Assembly: GCA_026995955.1 (NCBI GenBank) | Contig: JALWNJ010000328.1 | Coordinates: 1 to 11,525, forward strand | Length of the DNA: 11,525 nucleotides | Origin: Gammaproteobacteria bacterium | GTDB taxonomy: Bacteria; Pseudomonadota; Gammaproteobacteria; J044 | Direction of reading: 5' to 3' | Shown: positions 6,393 to 11,525 of the stretch, one piece after another | Position numbering within the stretch: the first letter of the stretch is position 1 | Layout: every line of letters begins with the position of its first letter | Made by a program: the position numbers and the translations under genes | The notes under the pieces: generated by a model | The model's database searches: none | Seen by the model: the letters and a program-made list of their open reading frames with translations, nothing else | What the model was told of the DNA's origin: nothing

Positions 6393-7586
6393 ATGAGACT
6401 GGTACTACTCGGTGCGCCGGGTTCCGGCAAGGGCACGCAGGCCAAGCGGCTGGTCAAGCGTTATGGCATTCCACAGATCTCCACCGGCGACCTGCTGCGC
6501 GAGGCAGTGGCCGCCGGCACCGAGCTGGGCCGCGCGGCCAAGCAGTTCATGGATGCCGGACAGCTGGTGCCGGACGAGGTCGTGCTGGGCATGATCCGCG
6601 AACGCCTGAGCCAGCCCGACACCGCCAGGGGCTTCATCCTCGACGGCTTTCCGCGCAATGTCTCCCAGGCCGAGGCCCTGGACCGGATGCTGGAGGAGAT
6701 GAAACAGCCGCTGGACCTGGCCATCCTCATCGACACCGACTACGACGTGCTGATGCAGCGCCTCACCGGCCGCCTGACCTGCGAGAACTGCGGCGCGGTG
6801 TTCAACATCTACACCAATCCGCCCAGGCAGGATCGCATCTGCGACTTCTGCGGCGGCAGGCTGCACCACCGCGCCGACGACAACGAGGAGACCATCTCCA
6901 ACCGGCTCAGGGTGTACGACCAGCAGACCCGCCCGGTGATCGCCTACTACGAGATGGAATGCAAGCTGGCGCGCATCGACGGCGAGGGCGAGATCGACAC
7001 CATCTTCCAGCGCATCGTCGATGCCATCGAACAGCGCCTGAAGCGCGCGACGGCTTCCTCGGACGCCATCGGCCAGGGCGCGGCAGCGCCCGGTGCCGAA
7101 ACCGAAGCGCAAGCGAAAGACGCCACGCAGAAGGCAACGGCAAGGAAGGTCACGAAGAAAAAGACCTCCGCCAAAAGGGCCGGCAAGGCGACCACGGGCA
7201 AGAAGGCCGTCAAGGGCGTGGTGAAGAAGAAAGTGGCTCCGGCCAGCAAGGCGGTGAAGAAGGCGACCAAAAAGGCCGTCAAGAAGGCCGCCGGCAAAAA
7301 GGCGGCGGGGAAGGCGGTGCGCAAGAAGGCCGTGCGTCGTGCCGTGCCGTCGCTGGAGCAGGTGCTGCGCGTCGTGGAACAGGCCGTCGCCCGCGAGATC
7401 CGGCAGATGGAGCGCCAGCTCGAACAGGCGGCAAAGGAAACGGCGCGGCTGCTGGCCCGCGTCGCCCGCGCCGAGGCGCAGGGCGAGAAGCGGGTGAGCC
7501 GGGCCGAGGAGCGCGTGCGCCGGATCGAGGATCGCATCCGCAAGCTCACCGGCAAGAACCCGCCGGGGCGCCCGCGCAAGCGCTGA
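6393..7586 (+). CDS. adk: Adenylate kinase fused to a histone H1-like, coiled-coil and AT-hook tail
   Basis: Seen: 397 residues from an ATG at 6393 behind AGGGGGAG. Residues 1-217 form a full adenylate kinase: P-loop GAPGSGKGT (7-15), Arg36, DGFPR with Arg88, and a lid with Cys130, Cys133, Cys150 and Cys153 (Cys4 zinc type). Known role: ATP + AMP to 2 ADP in the cytosol. Normal length is about 214, so some 180 residues are extra. Residues 241-318 hold 26 Lys and 5 Arg with Ala, Thr, Gly and Val, like AlgP or bacterial H1-like proteins. Residues 319-385 read as a charged coiled coil, and the end PPGRPRKR resembles an AT-hook. There is no stop or frame change between the parts. Inference: the tail binds nucleic acid or another polyanion and oligomerises. 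A rival view is that the tail only aids solubility or localisation. The kinase call is firm; tail function is open. Confidence 0.95.
   Translation: MRLVLLGAPGSGKGTQAKRLVKRYGIPQISTGDLLREAVAAGTELGRAAKQFMDAGQLVPDEVVLGMIRERLSQPDTARGFILDGFPRNVSQAEALDRMLEEMKQPLDLAILIDTDYDVLMQRLTGRLTCENCGAVFNIYTNPPRQDRICDFCGGRLHHRADDNEETISNRLRVYDQQTRPVIAYYEMECKLARIDGEGEIDTIFQRIVDAIEQRLKRATASSDAIGQGAAAPGAETEAQAKDATQKATARKVTKKKTSAKRAGKATTGKKAVKGVVKKKVAPASKAVKKATKKAVKKAAGKKAAGKAVRKKAVRRAVPSLEQVLRVVEQAVAREIRQMERQLEQAAKETARLLARVARAEAQGEKRVSRAEERVRRIEDRIRKLTGKNPPGRPRKR
7113..7346 (+). repeat. Degenerate Lys/Ala codon repeat inside the adk tail
   Basis: Seen: purine-rich, irregular repetition of AAGAAGGC-like units encoding KKA, KKAV and GKKA steps; for example GGCCGTCAAG occurs near 7206 and again near 7273. 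The units are not exact tandems. Such low-complexity coding DNA can change length by slippage or recombination, as described for the KPAA repeats of Pseudomonas algP; instability here is inference. Confidence 0.6.
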
Positions 7587-7614
7587 GCCGCCTCCCTGCA
7601 GGCAAACCACATCC

Positions 7615-7636
7615 CGGGGCCCGCATGCGGGCCCCG
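7615..7636. terminator. Palindromic hairpin between convergent genes, probable bidirectional terminator
   Basis: Seen: a perfect palindrome with 10-base arms (7615-7624 and 7627-7636) and AT at the centre, folding as a 9-bp all-GC stem with a CATG loop on either strand. It lies 28 bases after the adk stop and 6 bases after the stop of the convergent acidic-protein gene. Neither side has a clear T-run, so termination may be partial or may be helped by Rho. Confidence 0.55.
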
Positions 7637-7642
7637 CCTCGT

Positions 7643-8089
7643 TCAGTCGCCCCCTTCGGTCACATGGTGGCAGATGGGCCGGGTGTCGGGATTTTCCACC
7701 GCGCTGACGATGGCATCGACCAGATCACCGATCTCCTGCGTGCTGAGCACGCTGAGCAGACGGTTCATCATCTCCTCCGGAATCGGCACGTAGCAGGTCT
7801 CGCCGCTCGACAGGTTGACGCTGATGGCGGTGACCCGCTTCTCGGCCTCGTCCTCGGCGATCAGTGCCTGCTTCAGGCGCTGCTCGTATTCGCGCTCCAG
7901 TCGTTCGAACTCGGCTTCCACCGCATCGTCCAGCTCCTCGTCCAGGTCGTCGGGCACGCTGACTACCAGGTGCCCTTCGTCCTTGGTATCGGCGCGGGTC
8001 TCGTAGGGAACGCCCCGGGCCTCGAGAAAGGTGCGGAATTCGCGCGCGTGGGTGTCGTCGAAGCAGATGTAGTCGAAGGTGCCGCTCAT
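7643..8089 (-). CDS. Acidic 148-residue protein of unknown function, coupled to RND permease
   Basis: I do not recognise a named family. Seen: 148 residues from an ATG at 8089 that overlaps the permease stop by 4 bases (ATGA), so translation is probably coupled. It has no signal peptide or membrane segment and should be cytosolic. The N-terminal part (1-45, FDYICFDDTHAREFRTFLEA) looks like a small alpha/beta fold. Residues 47-82 are very acidic and helical, possibly a coiled coil. The rest (88-148) has a strand-like VTAISVNLSSGETCYVPIP and then a helix-rich segment with MNRLLSVLSTQEIGDLVDAI. Cysteines occur at 9, 99 and 140, with HH after the last (141-142), but no recognised metal motif. Context: last gene of the pump operon, followed by a hairpin. 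A role as regulator or accessory of the pump is inferred only from coupling. Confidence 0.85.
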   Translation of the reverse strand: MSGTFDYICFDDTHAREFRTFLEARGVPYETRADTKDEGHLVVSVPDDLDEELDDAVEAEFERLEREYEQRLKQALIAEDEAEKRVTAISVNLSSGETCYVPIPEEMMNRLLSVLSTQEIGDLVDAIVSAVENPDTRPICHHVTEGGD

Positions 8090-11000
8090 GCCGCCGTCCG
8101 TTCGGGTGAATGCAAGAGGCGGGCAACCCGCTGGCGCAGATCGTCCGCAATGAGATAGAAACAGGGTAGCGCAATCAGGATCAGGACGGTAGCGAACATC
8201 AGCCCGAAACCGAGGCTCACGGCCATCGGCGACAGGAAGCGGGTCTGACCGCTGGCGAAGAAGATCAGCGGCGAGATGCCGAGAAAGGTGGTAACGCTGG
8301 TGAGCAGGATGGGCCGGATGCGCACGCGGCCGGCCTGCACCATGGCCTCGATGCGTTCCAGCCCCCGGCGACGCGCCTGCAGGTAGAAGTCCACCAGGAT
8401 CAGCGAATCGTTGACCACGATACCGGTCAGGGCCAGGAATCCCACCATCGACAGGAACTGCAGATGGTGGCCGAACAGCAGATGGCCCACCACCACGCCG
8501 ATGATGCCGAAGGGAATGGCGAACATCACGACCAGCGGGTCGAGCAGCGAATTGAACAGCGCGGCGAGGATGACGAAGATGATGGCCAGCGAAATGACCA
8601 GCGCCCGTTTCATGTCGGCCAGCGAATCGCCGGCCTCCTTCTTCTCGCCGAGGAAGATCAGCCGGTGTCCGGGATGTTTCCGGGGCAGGTCGGCAAAGGC
8701 ACGCTGGATGCGCTCGGTGACCTGCAGTGGCGTGGTGACCGAGGAATCCACCTCGGCGGTGATGGTGGCCAGACGCTGGCCGTCGCGGCGGTGGATGGTG
8801 GACAGGCCACGGGTCAGGCGGATGTCGGCCACATCGCCCAGATACACCAGACGCCCGTCGGGCAGCGCCAGCGGCAGGTGCGCCAGCACATCGCCCTGGT
8901 GGCGCACCGGTTCGTCGTAGATCACGCGCACCGGATAGCGGTCGCGCGGCCAGTTCACCTGCACCGCCTCCAGACCGAGGAAGCCGGTGCGCACGGCGCG
9001 GGCCAGGCTGGCCTGATCCAGCCCCAGGCGGCGGCCGCGCTCGTTGAGGGTGTAGCGGTACTCGAGCTTGCCCGGCTCCAGGTCCTGGCGCACATCGTGC
9101 ACGCCGGGTACGCGCCTGAGCCACTCGGCCAGCTCGGCGGCCACCGGCAACAGGCGATCGATGTCGCTGCCGATCACACCGACCTCGATGTCGGCCCCGC
9201 TGGGCCCGCCCTGCGGGCGCAGCACGGCCAGGCGCTGGATGCCCGGAATGCCCTCCACGCGCTGGCGCACGGCGTTGATGATGGCCTCGGTATCGCGCTC
9301 GCGCGTCCCCTCCCAGGAAAAGCGCAGGTTCACCAGCGGCGAGACGAAACGCTCGATGAACCCCTTCGGGCGCTGCTTTTTCAGATCGATGATGAACTGG
9401 ATGTACTGGCTGCCCAGCCGCACGCGGTTGAAGTCGATGAAGCTGACGCCGACATTGGTGAGCATGGTGTCGAGTTCGTCCTCGTGTACCACCTCGAGGA
9501 TGGCCTTTTCGATCTCCTCGGCGAGGCGCTCCGAGTCCTGCAGCGAATAGGTATTGGGCGCCTCCACATTGAGAAAGAACTGGCCGATCTCGACATGGCC
9601 GAAGAGCTGGAACGGGATCCAGGCCACGGCCAGAACCAGGCTCACGGCCAGCGCACCGAGGGTGGCCACGGCCATGTAGTAGCAATGGTGCAGCGACCAG
9701 CGCACGAAACGGATGTAGCGTTCCAGCCAGGCCTTCCAGTCGATCAGGCGCCGGCCCACGCCGTGTTCCAGGCGCAGCATCTCGGCGGCATGCGAGGGCA
9801 GCACGACGAAGGCCTCCAGCAGCGAGCCCAGCAGCGAGGCCGAGACCACCACCGGGATCACCTCGATGAACTTGCCCATGGTGCCGCCGATGGCGAACAT
9901 CGGCAGGAAGGCGGCGATGGTGGTGGTGGTGGAGGCCACCACCGGCCAGAACACCTCGCGCGCGCCCCGCTCCGCCGCGTCGCGCGGGGCCATGCCCTCC
10001 TCGATGTGGCGATAGATGTTCTCGGTGACGATGATGGCGTCGTCCACGATCATCCCCAGGGCGATGAGGAAAGCGAACAGCGATACCATGTTGATGGTGT
10101 AACCGAGGGCGAAGATGGCGATCACCGCCACCAGGATCGACACCGGAATGCCCATGGCGGTGATCAGGGCGATGCGGAAGTTGAGGAACAGGTACAGCGA
10201 CAGCAGCACCATCGCCAGGCCGACGATGCCGGAGGACTTGACCGTCTCCAGGCGGGTGCGTACATAGACCGACAGGTCCGAAAACACGCCCAGCCTCAGG
10301 GTCGGCGGCAGCGACTGCTGCAGCTCGGCCGCCAGCGCCCGTACCTGCTCGGCGACGGTGATGGTGGAGGCCTCGGCGGTCTTGTTGACGGTGAGGTTGA
10401 TCGACGGATGACCGGCGAAACGCCCCAGCGTGGTCGGTTCCTCGAGCCGCATCTCCACCCGCGCCACCTGCCCCAGCAGCAGTTGCGCACCGTTGTCCTC
10501 GCTGCGCAACGGCAGCCGGCGCAGGTGCTCCAGATCGGGCGCGGCACCCAGACCGCGCAGCAGGATGTCGCCCTCGCGCGCCTTGATGGAGCCGCCAGGC
10601 AGGTCACGCAGGTTGTCGCGCAGCACCTGCGTCAGGTGATCCAGGGTGAGCTGATGGGCGGCCAGCACCCGGGGATCGACCTCGACCCAGATCTCCCAGT
10701 CGCGATCGCCTGCGGTGCCCACGCTGGCCACCCCCGGCAGCTGCAGCAGGCGCCGCTTGACCCGCTCCGCGTGCTCGTTGAGAAACCCGGCCGACACCTC
10801 GCCGTAGAGCGCCAGGCTGATGACCGGGAAGCGGGTCTTGAGCCGGGTAATGCGCGGCGTCTCCGCCTCCGCCGGCAGGTCGTCGATCTGATCGATGGTG
10901 TCGCGCAGGTCGTCGAGGAAGTCGTCGACATCAGTGCCCTGCTTGAGCTTGATCAGGATCCGAGACAGGCCCTCGGCGCTGGTGGAGGTCACGGTGTCGA

Positions 11001-11229
11001 TGTCGGGCAGGCCGTCCAGTGCATCCTCGATCACCACCGTGACCTGGCGCTCCACTTCCTCCGGTGGCGCACCCTCGTACACGGTACGGATGGAGACCTT
11101 GTCCAGCTCCACCGTGGGCAGCATCTCCTGCGGCATGGCACGCCAGGCCAGCACGCCGCCCAGCACCACCAGCACCAGCAGCAGGTTGACCAGCAGGGGG
11201 TGGTCGATGGAGAAGCGGATGACGCCCAT
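8086..11229 (-). CDS. RND (HAE1-like) efflux permease
   Basis: Seen: 1047 residues, the usual length of an RND pump, with the two-fold pattern of one N-terminal helix (about 11-29), a large periplasmic loop, helices 2-6 (about 333-480), a short cytoplasmic link, helix 7 (about 525-545), a second loop, and helices 8-12 (about 876-1025). The proton-relay pair Asp396-Asp397 is in GMIVDDAIIVTEN, matching AcrB D407/D408. In helix 10 the position of AcrB Lys940 is Asn940, in GIVVNDSLILVDF. Known for the family: a trimeric inner-membrane, proton-driven exporter joined to an adaptor and an outer-membrane channel. Context: starts 2 bases after the adaptor stop and overlaps the acidic-protein gene by 4 bases. 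No outer-membrane channel gene is in view. The substrate cannot be read from sequence; drugs, solvents or lipids are all possible. Metal-type (CusA) motifs are not apparent. Confidence 0.95.
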   Translation of the reverse strand: MGVIRFSIDHPLLVNLLLVLVVLGGVLAWRAMPQEMLPTVELDKVSIRTVYEGAPPEEVERQVTVVIEDALDGLPDIDTVTSTSAEGLSRILIKLKQGTDVDDFLDDLRDTIDQIDDLPAEAETPRITRLKTRFPVISLALYGEVSAGFLNEHAERVKRRLLQLPGVASVGTAGDRDWEIWVEVDPRVLAAHQLTLDHLTQVLRDNLRDLPGGSIKAREGDILLRGLGAAPDLEHLRRLPLRSEDNGAQLLLGQVARVEMRLEEPTTLGRFAGHPSINLTVNKTAEASTITVAEQVRALAAELQQSLPPTLRLGVFSDLSVYVRTRLETVKSSGIVGLAMVLLSLYLFLNFRIALITAMGIPVSILVAVIAIFALGYTINMVSLFAFLIALGMIVDDAIIVTENIYRHIEEGMAPRDAAERGAREVFWPVVASTTTTIAAFLPMFAIGGTMGKFIEVIPVVVSASLLGSLLEAFVVLPSHAAEMLRLEHGVGRRLIDWKAWLERYIRFVRWSLHHCYYMAVATLGALAVSLVLAVAWIPFQLFGHVEIGQFFLNVEAPNTYSLQDSERLAEEIEKAILEVVHEDELDTMLTNVGVSFIDFNRVRLGSQYIQFIIDLKKQRPKGFIERFVSPLVNLRFSWEGTRERDTEAIINAVRQRVEGIPGIQRLAVLRPQGGPSGADIEVGVIGSDIDRLLPVAAELAEWLRRVPGVHDVRQDLEPGKLEYRYTLNERGRRLGLDQASLARAVRTGFLGLEAVQVNWPRDRYPVRVIYDEPVRHQGDVLAHLPLALPDGRLVYLGDVADIRLTRGLSTIHRRDGQRLATITAEVDSSVTTPLQVTERIQRAFADLPRKHPGHRLIFLGEKKEAGDSLADMKRALVISLAIIFVILAALFNSLLDPLVVMFAIPFGIIGVVVGHLLFGHHLQFLSMVGFLALTGIVVNDSLILVDFYLQARRRGLERIEAMVQAGRVRIRPILLTSVTTFLGISPLIFFASGQTRFLSPMAVSLGFGLMFATVLILIALPCFYLIADDLRQRVARLLHSPERTAA

Positions 11230-11231
11230 GG

Positions 11232-11525
11232 TCAGCGGCTTTCCACCACCTGCAGCCCGTCCGCCAGCCCGGCCACGTCGCGCGCCACCACCCGCTCGCC
11301 CTCACTCAGTCCGCGGCGCACAATGCGCAGATCGTCCACCCTGGGGCCCACCTCGACGGGACGCCGCTGCAGGCGCCCATCCCGGAACACGAACACGAAG
11401 TGCCGTCCCTCGTCGTTGAGCAGGGCCGACACCGGCACCGCCAGGGACCCGGGATAGCGCCCCGTCACCAGCTCGGCATGGGCCAGCAGGCCCGGCCGCC
11501 CCACGCCCTCGGGCAGGCGCAGGCG
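11232..11525 (-). CDS. RND periplasmic adaptor subunit, C-terminal part only
   Basis: Seen: the last 97 residues of a protein whose start lies beyond the right edge; the frame is open to the edge. The pattern matches the beta-barrel and membrane-proximal domains of membrane fusion proteins: LPEGVGRPG, then YPGSLAVPVSALLNDEGRHF, FVFRDGRLQRRPVEVG, and GLSEGERVVARDVAGLADGL. Known role: a periplasmic hairpin-shaped linker that joins the RND pump to the outer-membrane channel. Context: its TGA stop is 2 bases from the permease ATG, so the two are one operon and surely act together. An internal GTG at 11504 is not the start. The signal peptide and coiled-coil part cannot be judged here. Confidence 0.9.
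   Translation of the reverse strand, partial: RLRLPEGVGRPGLLAHAELVTGRYPGSLAVPVSALLNDEGRHFVFVFRDGRLQRRPVEVGPRVDDLRIVRRGLSEGERVVARDVAGLADGLQVVESR

Noticed and set aside
6200..8158. A 652-codon plus-strand frame across adk and beyond
   Set aside because: It is frame-shifted relative to adk, rich in Arg, Gly and Pro, and crosses the intergenic palindrome into a gene of the other strand.
8464..11457. A 997-codon plus-strand open frame opposite the RND permease, and similar long frames opposite mrdA and rodA
   Set aside because: They mirror real genes on the other strand; their His/Gln/Gly-rich content is typical of antisense frames in GC-rich DNA and shows no domain.
1..11525. tRNA or rRNA genes, CRISPR arrays, insertion sequences, phage genes
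   Set aside because: None was seen; almost the whole window is covered by protein-coding genes, and the short gaps hold only promoter-like and hairpin sequences.

Overview
The window comes from a GC-rich bacterial chromosome, most likely a gammaproteobacterium. The grounds are the order mrdA-rodA-mltB-rlpA, the E. coli-sized inorganic pyrophosphatase, Gram-negative envelope proteins (an outer-membrane RlpA lipoprotein, an RND pump with its adaptor) and the high-GC codon use. I cannot name the species. Genes are packed tightly and no gap exceeds about 170 bases.

Positions 1-5422, read on the minus strand, form a cell-envelope cluster: ppa, then mrdA (PBP2), rodA, mltB and rlpA (cut by the left edge). 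The last four overlap by 4, 4 and 1 bases, so they look like one translationally coupled unit. RodA polymerises glycan, PBP2 crosslinks it, and MltB and RlpA cleave it. A perfect GC-rich inverted repeat sits between the ppa stop and the probable mrdA start. ppa has its own TATAAT box.

Positions 5520-6225 (minus) hold a HEPN-MNT pair of the HI0074/HI0073 type, a probable toxin-antitoxin module whose HEPN protein carries the RX4HXY motif. It is divergent from adk and shares a 167-base spacer with it.

Positions 6393-7586 (plus) hold the most unusual gene. It is a complete Cys4-lid adenylate kinase (residues 1 to about 217) fused in frame to about 180 extra residues: a Lys/Ala-rich histone H1-like stretch, a predicted coiled coil and an AT-hook-like C-terminus. 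This suggests a nucleotide-metabolism enzyme tethered to DNA, RNA or another polyanion.

A perfect palindrome at 7615-7636 separates adk from a convergent operon on the minus strand. That operon runs from an RND periplasmic adaptor (cut by the right edge) through a 1047-residue RND permease to a 148-residue acidic protein of unknown function. The acidic protein overlaps the permease stop by 4 bases, so it may be an accessory or regulator of the pump.
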